A stretch of 64,000 nucleotides of DNA from Porpolomopsis calyptriformis (GCA_951640195.1 OX621175.1:1538470-1602469), one strand, 5' to 3'; shown: positions 10,870 to 22,970, numbered from the stretch's first letter. Program-made: numbers and translations. Notes: generated by a model not told the origin, from the sequence alone.

Positions 10870-12720
10870 GAGGCATAAGTATAAGTAGCTATAGACTGCT
10901 CTAAAAATCGGGGTTTCATATTCAATCGATAGCCCCAGTGTCATAGAGGTGGGGAATACAAAAATCCCGATTTATGGACCATTTGGGGTACCGCAATCAG
11001 TGATATAAGGGGTATGGGGGGGTATATCTCCAACTTATCACAGAGCTCTTTAAAAATCAGGATTTTATGTTCAATCGATAGCACTAGTGTCACAGATACT
11101 GGGAATACAAAAATCCTGATTTATAGACCATTTGGGGTACCGCAATAAGCTATATAAGGGGTATGGGGGGGTATATCTCCAACTTATCACAGAGCTCTTT
11201 AAAAATCAGGATTTCATGTTCAATCGATAGCAGTAGTGTCATAGAGGCTCGGAATAACAAAATCCTGATGTATAGGCAGAATAAGGTACCGCAATAAGCT
11301 ATATAAGGGGTATGGGGGGGTATATCTCCAACTTATTACAGAGGTCTTTAAAAACCTGGGTTTTATATTCAATCAATAGCCCCAGTGTCATAGAGGTGGG
11401 GAATACAAAAATCCTAAGTTATAGACCATTTGGGGTACCGCAATCAGTTATATAAGGGGTATGGGGGGGTATATCTCCAACTTATTACAGACATCTTTAA
11501 ACATCATAATTTCATGTTCAATCAATAGCACTAGTGTCATAGATGCTCGGAATAACAATATATGGGTAGAATAAGGCACTCCAATAAGGTATATAAAGGG
11601 TATGAGGGAGTATATCTCCAACTTATCACAGACCTCTTTAAACATCACAATTTCATGTTCAATCAATAGCACCAGTGTTATAGATGCTCGGAATAACAAT
11701 ATATGGTCAGAATGAGGTACTGCAATAAGCTATATAAGGGGTATGGGGGAGTATATCTCCAACTTATCACAGACCTCTTTAAACATCACAATTTCATGTT
11801 CAATCAATAGCACCAGTGTTACAGATGCTCGGAATGACAATATATGGACAGAATGAGGCACTGCAATAAGCTATATAAGGGGTATAGGGGGGTATATCTC
11901 TAACTTATCACAGAGCTCTCTGAGCATCAGGATTTCATGTTCAATCAATAGCACCTGTGTTACAAACATTGGGAATAGTCCAATCATCATGTGTAGATAG
12001 ACTGGGGTGCCGCAAGAAGTATACAGGAGGTAGGGGGGGGTATACCTTCAAGTTATCACAGAGCTCTCTGAGCATCAGGATTTCATGTTCAATCAATAGC
12101 ATTAGTGTTATAAACATTGGGAATAGTCTAATCCTCGTGTATGGATTGACTAGGGTGCCGCAATAAGTATATAAGATATCATGGGGTGGTATACCTTTAA
12201 CTTATCAGAGAGCTCTCTAAGCATCGGGATTTTATGTTAAATCAACAGCATTAGTGTTACAAAGGTCAGGAGTAGTCTAATCCTCATGTGTGGAATGATT
12301 GGGGTATAGTATGTAAGAAGTATCGGATGATATACCTTCAACTTATCACAGAGCTCTCCGAGTATCAGGATTTTATGTTCAATCAATAGCATGAGTATTA
12401 CAAAGGTTAGGAATAGTTCAATCATCATGTGTGGATTAACTAGGGTGCCGCAATAAGTATACAACAGGTATGGGAGGGTATACCTTCAACTTATCAGAGA
12501 GCCCTCTAAGCATCAGGATTTTATGTTCAATCAATAGCATTGGTGCTACAAACATCAGGAGTAGTCCAATCCTCATGTGTGGAATAATTGGGGTACCGTA
12601 ATTAGCATGCAAGAGGTATCAGAGGTTATACCTTCAACTTCTCACCGAGCTCTCTAACCATCAGCATGTTATGTTCAATCAATAGCATTAGTGTGATAAC
12701 ATCCCAGAATAACCACATCC
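10870..12720. repeat. Terminal tandem array of about 12 units of 139-152 bp (element copy 1)
   Basis: Each unit contains a TATATAAGGGGTATGGGGG-like stretch, TATATCTCCAACTTATCACA, and TTCAATCAATAGCACTAGTG or a variant. The TATATCTCC/TATACCTTC anchors fall near 11023, 11171, 11320, 11469, 11611, 11753, 11892, 12042, 12190, 12331, 12479 and 12631. Units diverge progressively towards the gene side. Short ORFs here are repeat shadows. Confidence 0.9.
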
Positions 12721-12811
12721 CCATGGGCAGACTGATTGGGGTACCACAATGAGCAGTGTAACACATATAGGTAGAATAGACCTGTGAATATATAATCTTC
12801 AAATCGATACA

Positions 12812-15800
12812 TTAGCTACTAGATTGCTCTGATCCTGGCTCATCTGTGTACTCTAATGAATCGGAATCGGAATCAGACTCTAAATCTGCCCGTTCCCTAG
12901 CAGCCTTGACTCTTGACTGAGATCTACCTACTATATGTCTTCCTGAACCTGAATCTTCTCTCTCCGCATCTTTCCTAGCAGCGTTCATTCTTGACCGAGT
13001 TATCCGCACACCACTCACCCCCTTTCTTCCCTCGTCTTTCTGGGCAGCCTTGGCCTTTGAGCGAGTAACCCTAACCTGTTGCTCTTTCCCGCTCTCTGAA
13101 CCTGAAGGATTGTTGTCTGCTTTCTGTCTCACAGGAGGCTTTCGTTTTTGGTAGATTTTGGCAGACTTTCGGCTCCGAATAGGTGGTTTTATCGATCTCC
13201 CCAAGGTTTCATCTAGTCGTCTCTGAAGTATATTCTTTGAAGCATGAGGCCTTTTTAGGACCTGAGTTCGTGGACGCGCAGCCACCTCTTTCCCAATTTC
13301 TTCAATCCGATAGAACTTTGAATTCGAAATAAAGTTGATCTTGCCTGATTTCATCCCCCATATGACTTGTTTCCCCTTTTTATTCGATAGGCCACCTACA
13401 GGAAGGCATTGTAACTGGCCAAATATATTGTCCAATTCACGGCAGAGCTGATCACCTTCATCCATATCCCAATCCACAAGATATTGGTGGTAAGTGGAGA
13501 TATATCCTCCAGGCTGGGTGTATGGTTTCCAGACTGAATTCTCTGGGATCTGGATAGTTTGTTCAGGGAAGAAGGTTGCCCGACGTGCTGAAAATGATAG
13601 ATCATGGGAGTGACTCAAAGGAAGCTTTCCTTTAAGGCCACAGCTCGAAGGAAGGAATCGGCAATGGTCAATGCCTATGATATGCTGAATCGCAGGTACC
13701 GTCCAAGTCTCCATTGCTTCCTGAACTGTGGTTGGCTTGGGTAAAACACCTGCTGATGCAAACTGCTCTGCCAGACTTAGCCACAGCTGATGCGTGAACT
13801 CAACAAACAACAGCTTTGTGTAAAGCAGTTCAGGAGCTTCCCAGTCATCATCCAACCTCCATTCCCTAAGGAAAATCTCTGGCTTGGTTTCCAACAGTTT
13901 CTGAATTCTTGACCAAGATGGATCAGGACCCCAAGGGCACGCATCTTGCTGATACATTTGAATAAGGTGATATGGCTGGTTGGCTTGAGTTGCCTGTGGC
14001 TTCTTCAAGGACTGTCCATACGCTTGGATAACCTCAGCTGGATCCTCCTCCGGTAGTTCTCTTAGAGATAGCACTCCTTTCTTCAACTTGAGGTCGTGAA
14101 GAAAGAACATTCCGAACCTCCACATTATCGAACTGAAACGAAGGTCTCGCAACACATCATTCAAGAATGTGTGCTTTATCCTTGGCGTGACCATGGTGTG
14201 CTTAATCAGGTGGATGATAAGCGTAGCCATCATCCCATAGTTGCTTGGTCGATTTCGTGAAAGGTGTAGTTGGACGTTTTGAAACTCTGCTAGCCTTCTT
14301 GCCAACAACTTGAAAAAGAGGCTCGACTTGATCCAAATGATAGGGTCAGACGACATATAGTCTTGTGCCTGGCAATCATTAGACATTTCTAGTTTGCAGT
14401 TATTTCGCTGCTTACCTTTTCAGATGCTACATCAAGAAGCTTTATAATGGCTAACCCACTCCCTCTAACTTCTTCTCTAACGCCGAATGACTGGATTTGA
14501 GAAGATTGAAACAGCTTTTTCCAGTGATCACAGCTAGTCATGAATCGGTCATTTGTCTTGACTGCATCACAGTCATCACATAGGTAGTTCGTTTGGCCAG
14601 GAAGTCGCACCACCTCAAAGCAAAGGTTGTAGCTGGATCGGAAGCAAAGGTGTACAAGCCGACTTTTCTTCAACTTGGTTTCAGCCTGTCTCCCTCCATA
14701 AGCTCCAAACATGGCAGTATAATGGGTCATTCCTTTTTTCATCCCCATAAGGTCGTACGAGTCGTCGATCCTATCTAACCTCCACAGCCCTACCAATGGC
14801 TCCTGATCCTCCCTAGAAGGAGGATGGTATGAAATCCCAAGATCAAGCAAGAGTTCTCCATGCGATCGGTCCTTCATATAATCCCAGTCCATGTTAGGAA
14901 TCATCGAACAGAGTGCCTGATATATATTCTCGGTTGGGTGGTGCTGCTTAGAGAGCAGTTTGATACCTCGAGCATCTACAACAAAGAAAAAGGACCCGAA
15001 TCGGCCTAGGAGATCGGGCTGGTTATTTATAATGTCGCAGAGAGTGGTTCGCATGGAAGAAAATGCTTCAGGTGTGAGGGGAATGGTCTTGGTCGTACGT
15101 CTTGTCCCTATTTTCCATTGGAGATTACTGACGCTTGTAGGAAGATACTCCATAATTCCGGTGTAGTTGGCTAAAACCACTGGCAGAGCAGGCATGATCA
15201 CTTGTGAGAACCACAACTCCTGTACCTCCCTTGGCATCAGAGTAGTCATTCTATGCGTTCCTGGGTCTTTCCTAATCATACGAGGGAAGAAGACGTAGGT
15301 GTTAAATTGGCCTGATCCTTGACCCATCTGCCCGAAATGGGTATGTGGCAAGGCACTAAGTGGATACCTTTTAGACCTCTGCCTAGGATTTCGAGTGGTA
15401 GGTGGTTGTAGAACCTGGACATAGACATGATTGTTGATAGAGAATGGAGGTTTGTCGTCTAACAGTGGAAGAAGGTGAATATTGATTGGACCAATGAACT
15501 GTGGTTTATGCGTGACCCATATGACGCTGTCGATATCCACCGACACTGACACTTCTTCATCGTCCAGGTTTACTCTATCCTTCTCCAAGTCGAAGTAGAT
15601 GAATTTGTTGTTGCATGCTTTACCTTTTACAAACACACCCTGGCTCTCTGATGTCCCTTCCACCCCTCCCGCCTCATCCAACATATCCTGAGCACCCATC
15701 ACAGTCACATCTGGGTTGTCCATAGCTGGTAGGGAATTCAGCACCTCAGAAGAATGAGAAGATAACGAGGATGGGTATGCAACTGGAGATGATGGTAAAC

Positions 15801-18179
15801 ATCCACTTGCTTGATCACTTGAATCCCAGTGTGGAAGAAGGTGGTCATTGAGGAGAACCGGTTCCTGGTTATTGAACATAGAGAAAAAATCGGCCTGCAA
15901 CCTATAGCCTCTATCCCTCCAGATACTCCAGTGCTTGCCCAATACAAGCATTCCATTGGTGTCAAAGGTCCACGTGTTTGGAATGATATCAGCTTGATCC
16001 TCGGAGCAAACCAACATAGCTGATTCGTAGTCATCAAAAGGCCGCTCATCAACGCTTGTTGCTAATGCTTCTTCACCCCCATTCCCATTTAGCTCAACCT
16101 CTGGAAGTTGGATTTCAGGTAGAGACCTTCTGGAAGGCTGAGGTGGTAGGTTGATTACAATGGAATCATCATCGTTGTCATCATTGTCATTGTCATTGTC
16201 ATCATCATTGTGATTGTTGTCGTCATTGCTGGCATTGCCATCCTTGTCGTGACTATCCAGAAGATGGCCTAGTTGATTAATATAGGTAGCCTCTTTAGAT
16301 TGATTATCACAGGTAATCGGAATGAGATAATACTCACACTTCATACGAGCAGTTGCAAGCGCAAGTGCTATTACCTCGAAACGCTTGAATTTTAAAAGCC
16401 CAGCCTTCATATCATTCACAACCTCAGAATTGGGTTCCATGGAATACCGAAGCAGGGTCTGAGTCTTGTTCCAGAAGTCATATGATTTTTGTACAGTTTG
16501 AAGCGCAGTGAGAAATATTCTCTCTCGCATCGCATGAACACATTGCAATTTGGGTGCAAGTGGGTGTTGGTTAATGTCTGTGGAATACATCCAACCATTA
16601 TCAAAGATTTCTTGGCAAAGCGATGCCATCCAGGAACCAGTGTCGGCCTCACTCTGTTGAAATATGTATATGAATATGCTTCTTCTGTATAGAAACGAGA
16701 TTTTCACCGTATTCCAATTCGGTTCGATTACTTGGGGACCTCGCTCATCCAACTCACTACCCAGGATCCACCCAAACACATTAGCAATAGCCCTCCAATA
16801 GTAGTTGCCATTCCACTCCGTCCAATCTGAGTACATATTGGTTTCGAGTGGAGCTCCATGGCTAAAAACAAGAACCTTCTCCTGCTGGTAATCAAATAAA
16901 GCTAGCCTTTGGGTTGCAGAAGATTGCCATGATAGTGGAGGGAAAAATAACACAGGCTTTTTCGGGATAGCAACGTGAGGTGGAAGAAGGAGAGTTTTAT
17001 GGATTTCGGTAGACAGGATGTCTTCTTCTTCTCTTATTACCCTGCTCACCGTTTCCGAGTCTAGATAGTAGGAATATCTCTGAGATGGCATCTGGGGTTG
17101 AATGGACATATACCATGATTTCAAAAGGTAAATTTCTATGACCGCGTGATCCAGGTGGTTTCCAGGCTTAGCAGATCCCAATGATTGACAAGCTGAAGCC
17201 CATATCCTTGGATCTGCTAGCTTCGTGTCTAATATCCTTAATGAGTCTAATCACCACCAATAATATAAGAACATACCTATAAAAAGCTCTTGCTCAGATC
17301 GTGGTAGATTCAATCGAATGGCATTTTTTGCTAGTAAATGAGAATGAGCGCTGTCACTTTCACTGGATCCAATGAAATCTGATCCGTTATTGCTAGCTGG
17401 CGACGATGATCGGCTTGTTGAGCTTCTAAAAGTTTAGTATTTAACCTAACATTTCGAATGATAGATTTATTCACCGGTGTCTGGTTTCAAATCGCGAGTT
17501 GTTCCTTCTAATATCCACCGAAGGCTCTGAAGGAGAGCTATAATCACTAAACCTAACCAGTATTAATACGCAAGTATCTTATGATTTCTCTTAAAATACA
17601 TACCATGCTTTCGCCACCTGGAAAATAAATAAATGTAAGTTATTATTGTCATAGGTTAATTGAGACATACAGCGTCATTATCCTTTCTACTTATTGCGTT
17701 TTGGACCCTTGAAGGACCTGGCTGGGGACCTAAGGGAGCCAATGGAGGTATCGATATATATTGCTGATCCGAATTCTGGATGTTAAGATGATTTAGGCTA
17801 ATTAACGTTGTCTGTAATAATGTGAGCACTTTAACCTTGAAAACAGATATACACTTACTGAGTATACTGGCTTTTTGTTGATTAATATATGTTTTTTGGA
17901 AGGCATATGTTTTTCTCCTAGCATCGGTATTGGCATTGGCATCTTCTCTGCACAAGGCATATTCAGGATATTACGTATATCACTATCATCTGAACCACTA
18001 GAAGTCGAATCCCCTTCCTGGTTTATTATGGTTTTATTAGCCTCGTAATGATTTAATTGTGTGAATCGAATTAGATACATAACTACTAGGGATAGGCTTA
18101 CCTTGGCTAGTGAGGACATAGCTATGATCCTATCTATATCACTGTCATAATCTGCACCTTCATTTGCCTGGTTTGCCAT
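12812..18179 (-). CDS. Giant uncharacterised protein of the repeated element
   Basis: One gene of at least eight exons is readable. The start MANQANEGADYDSD lies at 18179; small acidic exons follow to about 17400; a long exon runs 17181-14416; a 47-bp intron (GTAAGC..TCTAATGATTGCCAG) joins in phase to a last exon ending 12812. Total about 1,550 aa. Features: an N-terminal acidic/Ser region; a segment (about 16990-16600) with a faint C48-peptidase-like layout but TGSW where DCGxW would be expected; an Asp/Asn tract (near 16200); a conserved-looking core (ELLLDLGISYHPPS, LVGLWRLDRIDDSYDL, HYTAMFGAYGGRQAE); CDDC (about 14580); and a basic C-terminus with VTRSKAKAAQK/ITRSRMNAARK repeats and an acidic tail. 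It resembles high-copy hypothetical proteins of Agaricomycetes as I recall them. No transposase catalytic motif was recognised. Confidence 0.75.
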
Positions 18180-18308
18180 ATTGGAGGTTAAGATCGAGAG
18201 CTATGTTTGTGCAATAGTCGAGACAAAGTGTATCTACATTCACGTGACATATATATAGCTGTGGGAATATAATACGAATAATCAACATTGGTCCGTAGAT
18301 TTATTATT
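18180..18308. promoter_or_regulatory. Bidirectional promoter between the giant element gene and the BAH-PHD gene
   Basis: Only 129 bp separate the two divergent start codons. The gap contains CACGTGA at 18241 and a TATATATAG stretch just beyond. CACGTGA recurs in other upstream gaps in this window (22974, 29269, 36446, 41041). Confidence 0.5.
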
Positions 18309-19674
18309 ATGGCACCTACAACCGAGGAAAAACAATGGAAATCTGCAAAAGTCGTAGAATACCTCGAGGTTCCTAATCCAAATGATGGTGAGATATCACC
18401 TATGCCTTGTTCTATTTGTTCCGAATCAAAACTTTATAGGCTCTCCTTGCAAATTCGTTAAGAATGACTTGTAAGTGTTTATCGATAATGCTTGAATAGT
18501 AGTCATTTGATTATTTCCCTCAAACACAGCTGCCTCATCCGTCACCTTGGCCTCCATGCAAAGGAAGAAAATAATATTATAATGGACGACTACTGGAAAG
18601 GTTTGATCCTACAAATAAGAAAAACTACTAAGGTGATACACCTGCTCAAGCTACCCTACCCAATGTTGACAATGTGCTTTAGAACAAGTATCTTGCTAAG
18701 GTTTCATGGATGTATACAGCCAAGCAGTTGTTGGAGAGAAGTGATGTTAAGGCTGATACTAAAAGGTTGCATCTCAAAACCTACTCCTTCTCCTGTCACT
18801 CTATGTTCTTCTTACTCTTGACAGGTATATAAACACATTTGGAAAGCAAGAGCTGTGTGGCTCTGATTCTACAGATATCATTGATGCGCAAGCCTTGGAA
18901 GGTGAGGGTTATTATATCGAGAAGCAGATATAAAAGAATGAACTGAACTGAACTGAAAATTAAACTGTAGATACAATCGACATTGTTATTATTAAAAATC
19001 AGATTGAAGATCAACCTCCAGTAACCGCGTATTACATGCGGTAAGCTTGACGATAATACCAACCCATCTATTATACTAAAATTTCTATTAGATACTTCTG
19101 GGATGGGCATAGGCAGGCATTGAAGGTGCATTCATTGAACTAAACATATACCCTGTAGTAATCTATTGGGTGGTAGGGCGAGCCAGAAATATGTGGCGCA
19201 ACTCACTGTTATTCACTTTGGTCCCCCGATACAGAGGAACAACGCTACTGCTGGTCCTGCAAAAGATGGTCCCATCTTACTTGCCTAGGAACCCCTGCCA
19301 ACATTACCCAGCAGCAGTATCTTAACAATCTCTATGCTATAGAGAAGTTTGCCAACACCCCAAAAATTATACTTCAAGTTGCTTTCCAACCCACAGCTAG
19401 GGGAGGTCTCACTTATTTTACAGCCGGAAATATTAGGATCGTGAACAAGGCTAGAAAGTTGCTTTCTTCACAGGAACGCAGTGTCGTCCAAGCCTCTGGA
19501 TGGATAGCTGCTCACCTCATTGAGGAGTCTCGGTTAAATATGATAGACACTGACTGGGAAAACTGGCTTGAGGCAGAATTCGGCATAGATAACGCAGACT
19601 CTTATGAGCCATTAGTCGTTACAGACCAAACATACTATACTTGCCCTCGGTGTAGCTCAGATTTGCTTATTTGA
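18309..19674 (+). CDS. BAH domain plus PHD-like zinc finger protein
   Basis: Chromatin-reader type protein. The ATG at 18309 gives MAPTTEEKQWKSAKVVEYLE, followed by short exons: SPCKFVKND, a BAH-like core VSWMYTAKQLLERSDVKAD (about 18700-18765), RYINTFGKQELCGSDSTDII with AQALE (18825-18900), and YCWSCKRWSHLTCLGTPANI (19237-19300). The last is a CxxC..HxxC zinc finger completed by YTCPRCSSDLL just before the stop. Intervening introns show GTAAGT/GTGAG donors and TAG/CAG acceptors, but not every junction is certain. A sirtuin gene follows 72 bp downstream on the same strand, so the two could be co-expressed or even one spliced product. Confidence 0.65.
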
Positions 19675-19746
19675 TACCTTACCATTCTTCTAGCTTATCT
19701 AATACCTACTATCCTTCACCGTGTTACTGCTAAAAACTCAGCTATT

Positions 19747-20897
19747 ATGTTCCCCTCCACTATAAAACAAAGTGCAACAGATCTAATGGATGGAATACTG
19801 AAAGCAAAGAGAATCGTCGTGCTCTGTGGTAAATCGACCCATCATCATGTTTCATTCAAATACTTACCTACTCTCTAGGAGCAGGAATATCCGTGGCTGC
19901 AGGTATTCCATGTTTTAGAGGACCAGACGGCTTATATACTGGCAACGCACTATCTGGATTTACCGGAGTCAACCTGACTGATCTGCTTACTAGCTCATCC
20001 CTCGTAGTGAGAAATATATGTTCAAGTGAGGATTAGTTGACCAAGTTAATGTTCTAGACCCAAAAGCAACAATCACTGCATTGTCAGCTCATTGCCACCC
20101 TTGCTGAGAAAGCGGCGATCGCACAACCCACTGCCTTCCACCATTTCCTTCGTGCTCTAGACCTCCAAGGAGTGTTACTCCGTGTTTACACTCAAAATAT
20201 CGATGGTTTGGAGCTCAAGGCTGGGTTACATATGTCCTCAGAAATTCACCCCAGTGATGGACCAGCCCGATGCATTCCATTGCATGGATCCCTAGAGGAA
20301 CTACGATGCCCTGGCTGCTCCTCCATTTTTATCCTCGAACCATACTACCCCTCTTTGAAAGAGGGCCAACTACCAGAATGCACTGAATGTCAAATCAATA
20401 TGGAAAAGAGGGTAGAGCAGGGCAAACGCAGAACGACTGTGCCTCGACTCCGACCCAATATCATTCTTTACGGAGAACCACATCCTCGAGGAGAAGAAAT
20501 AGCAAACGTGCAGCAAAATGATCTTGGGTTAACTACCACCCCCAGTCGCCAACTAGATCTTCTCCTTGTGGTTGGCACTAGCTTGAAAGTGAAGGGTACT
20601 ACTGACTTTATCAAGCAGTCCGCTAGAATCTTAGCAAAAAATTCCCCCAAATCCAGTTTACAAGCATCGCCTCAAGTTATATATCTCAATAATACCTTTA
20701 CAAACACAGCTACGTGGGCTGGTATATTCGACGCTTGGATAGACATGGACTGTGAAGAGTTTGCACGGTTGGCATTGAAAAGGATGGAGGAGATGATTGC
20801 GTCAGGTGAAATGCTCGAAAGCAACCACACTCAGGTTCAGGTTCTCTATGGAGACAGAAAGCTTAACTACAGACCATCATGGAGGTTATGGTCTTGA
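19747..20897 (+). CDS. Sirtuin, NAD-dependent protein deacylase (Sir2 family)
   Basis: Removes acyl groups from lysines, typically on histones, using NAD+. Exon 1 (ATG 19747) ends in RIVVLCG; a 50-bp intron follows; exon 2 gives AGISVAAGIPCFRGPDGLYT, the NAD-binding GAGIS motif with PCFR instead of the usual PDFR. After a further intron (around 20030-20090) come FHHFLRALDLQG, YTQNIDGLE (catalytic-site QN.D), PLHGSLEELRCPGC (catalytic His, first zinc CxxC), PECTEC (second CxxC), LRPNIILYGEPHP and LLLVVGTSLKVKGT. These are the canonical Sir2 landmarks in order, and I see no frameshift. The Asp to Cys change in PDFR is unusual. Confidence 0.9.
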
Positions 20898-21365
20898 TAA
20901 AATTACTGAATTAGCATCTATTATGCTGCATGCATGTCGCATCAAACTTTCCACAAATATTAATCAACTTGTATTGCTGCATTCCAAGCTAGTTACTATA
21001 TAAGTCTACTACATACGATTTGTGCTAAACCTGTGTAGACATGTTGAGCTGTGTGCAGGTGTAAATTAGCAAGTTCACATGCGCCACTCCCATCCCATTT
21101 TGGTATGCAAATGTGATGTCACGCATAACATATCAAGTTGCTTTGATACTGTATTGATTAACTCCCAGCTATCTTGTCTGTGTATGCGTGAATATCAACT
21201 AGCTGTTATGTACTTATGAAGTGATGTGCTATGAAGTGATGTGTGAGGAGCCTAAGTAGTGATCAAGAGCTGTGACTCACACACGAAACTACTTCCAGCA
21301 CCACAATGGCTATACGCATGCGATTGAATGAATGCTTATTTTTTCACCACATCTAGATAAATTTT
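20898..21365. other. Intergenic, no gene seen
   Basis: Contains a short AAGTGATGTG(C/T) tandem (about 21220-21245). No ORF or RNA gene is supported. Confidence 0.5.
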
Positions 21366-22175
21366 ATGCTGATTATCTTGTTTTCATGCAGTTATCCACC
21401 CACCCCCAAATGTAACTACCCTTGGAACCAAATGATGTGTTCTTCTCGATGCTTGGATGCGGATAATAATCGGTGGTCGAACGATCGCTCTCCTGTTCCA
21501 CCAAGCGACACCATCTGGCTCTTTGAGGAAATCAGCCACCCTTTCACACAACCTGACTTGACCCTCAAATTGAACCAGCAAAAGCAGATCATTTTACATG
21601 CTTTTTGCAAAAGCAGAAACAAACATCGACACTACACTCTCCCTCTATCGACCACACTTCAGATCGCTCTTCTTGACCTTGAATACTGGGCGAATGTTGC
21701 TAACCCTCATCCCAGTGCAAATCGTATCACACGTTACCTGGAAAGGCTCAGGTCTGATCTCTGGGTTGAGTTATCACAAAACCATGGCAGCTTTGGCTCT
21801 AGCTTCCAACCTAAAACGACAATACCGTGGGCAGTTAGAATGAATCACTTTTTTGGCCACTCTTTCTTCGGCAGACGGGAGTACCTTCAGAAATGCAAGG
21901 CAAATGGGTGGACTCCATACACCCATGAAGACCCAACCTTATACCGTAAGAGGCAGCTTCTGCATACACAAGCTTCCCTTATCTCATCATGCTTTCCAAT
22001 TCAAACTACATAGAATGGCATACTTTATTCGAAACCCATACAAACTGGCTAAGCAGGGGGTTCCAGCTATGTCTCCAGCAGCTAGAATCACACACGAAAC
22101 CTCCCCGGTTTGACAGAGGGCACTCTGTGACCTGTGCGCTTGCTTTGTTCCTTGGAGTTAACGGTGAGAGTAAAT
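21366..22175 (+). CDS. Unrecognised two-exon domain family, copy A
   Basis: Exon 1 encodes PPSDTIWLFEEI.., LPLSTTLQIALLDLEYWANV, RITRYLERLRSDLW, PWAVRMNHFFGHSFFGRREY and CKANGWTPYTHEDPTLY. It ends at a GTAAGAG donor (21952) after the first base of the next codon. Exon 2 (from about 22014) reads QWHTLFETHTNWLSRGFQLC and continues to a GTGAGAG/stop near 22175. Two relatives with the same motifs and the same intron position lie at 23004 and 27448. The start is uncertain: the in-frame ATG at 21433 is an alternative. Function unknown. Confidence 0.6.
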
Positions 22176-22199
22176 GAAATCAACATCTTGGCTTAGGGA

Positions 22200-22970
22200 T
22201 GCTCTAATGCTATATGCTTCTCTTTGCTACTGGCATCAATGAAAATACAGCCCAACAGTGGGCTAACGATGTTCAGGAGAAGAATATCAACCCAGATTCC
22301 CATGGATACGGTGTAAATACATCATCACCTACCCATGAGGCTGATCTTGGGTAGGTCTGTAAGACACACATGGTTCACATTCACTCATTGTGATCATTTA
22401 GTATTTCACAGCTAGCAATGAATCTTTCAGCTGATAATGATCAGCCAGTGGGATCCCATGGTGCATTTCATTCAGATGAATTTACCAAGCTGATACTGAT
22501 CCAAGATCTAAGCTGAGATAGAGGGGGGGCAGCCTCAATTCTCCGATAACAGTGTTACCATTCCTCCACGATTCGAAAGGAAGATGAAGACGAAGATGAA
22601 GACGAAGATGATAATGAAAGTTTCTTGATGTTTTTTGTTTTTTTACATGCGAACAGCAGCTGCAAGTTACCATGGGACTTACAGATCATTGTAGCCACCT
22701 TTCCTCAGCGGTATACCTCACACCTCCACAATCTGTATCCTTCACTTCAATAAATTATAATGAGGATGATGGTTTTCACCGTAATATTTATAACTCCTTC
22801 AACCAGATGAAGGAGTAGTGGAATGAATCAAATGGCAAAGAAAACGTCAGGGCTTCTTTGTCACCCTCAAACTTGAGAATATGGCATTCATTTATAGCAC
22901 ATGATCTAATCCAAGTCCTGGATAGAATCATATCGTCTTTGTAGCTTTCAAACTCTTTAATCGAATAAAT
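22200..22970. other. Mostly non-coding, possible remnants of copy A
   Basis: A short readable stretch (QQWANDVQEKNINPDSHGYG, about 22252-22310) could be a further exon of copy A. A GAAGATGAAGACGAAGAT microsatellite lies at 22575-22615. No other gene is supported. Confidence 0.4.

Larger units (their letters stand above)
10556..18179 (-). mobile_element. Large repeated element, copy 1 (left end resolved, right end not)
   Basis: From CTTCAGGGACCC at 10555 onward the sequence is repeated at 59282 with a constant offset of 48727 bp to the end of the window, with no indel seen. The left flank is gag in copy 1 and a Crinkler-like gene in copy 2, which fixes the left boundary to within about 5 bp. 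Contents: a terminal tandem array (10870-12720), then a giant minus-strand gene starting at 18179. The homologous part visible in copy 2 corresponds to 10556-15273. The right end lies beyond 15273; I found neither an inverted copy of the left end nor the continuation of gag downstream. The superfamily is not recognised. Confidence 0.8.

Noticed and set aside
10556..12720. CRISPR-like array
   Set aside because: Units are about 145 bp with no short conserved repeat/variable spacer pattern; the genome is eukaryotic.
10556..18179. Assigning the element to Helitron, KDZ or Starship
   Set aside because: No Rep/helicase, no CxC-DDE transposase and no DUF3435 recombinase motif could be seen, and the right end is unknown.
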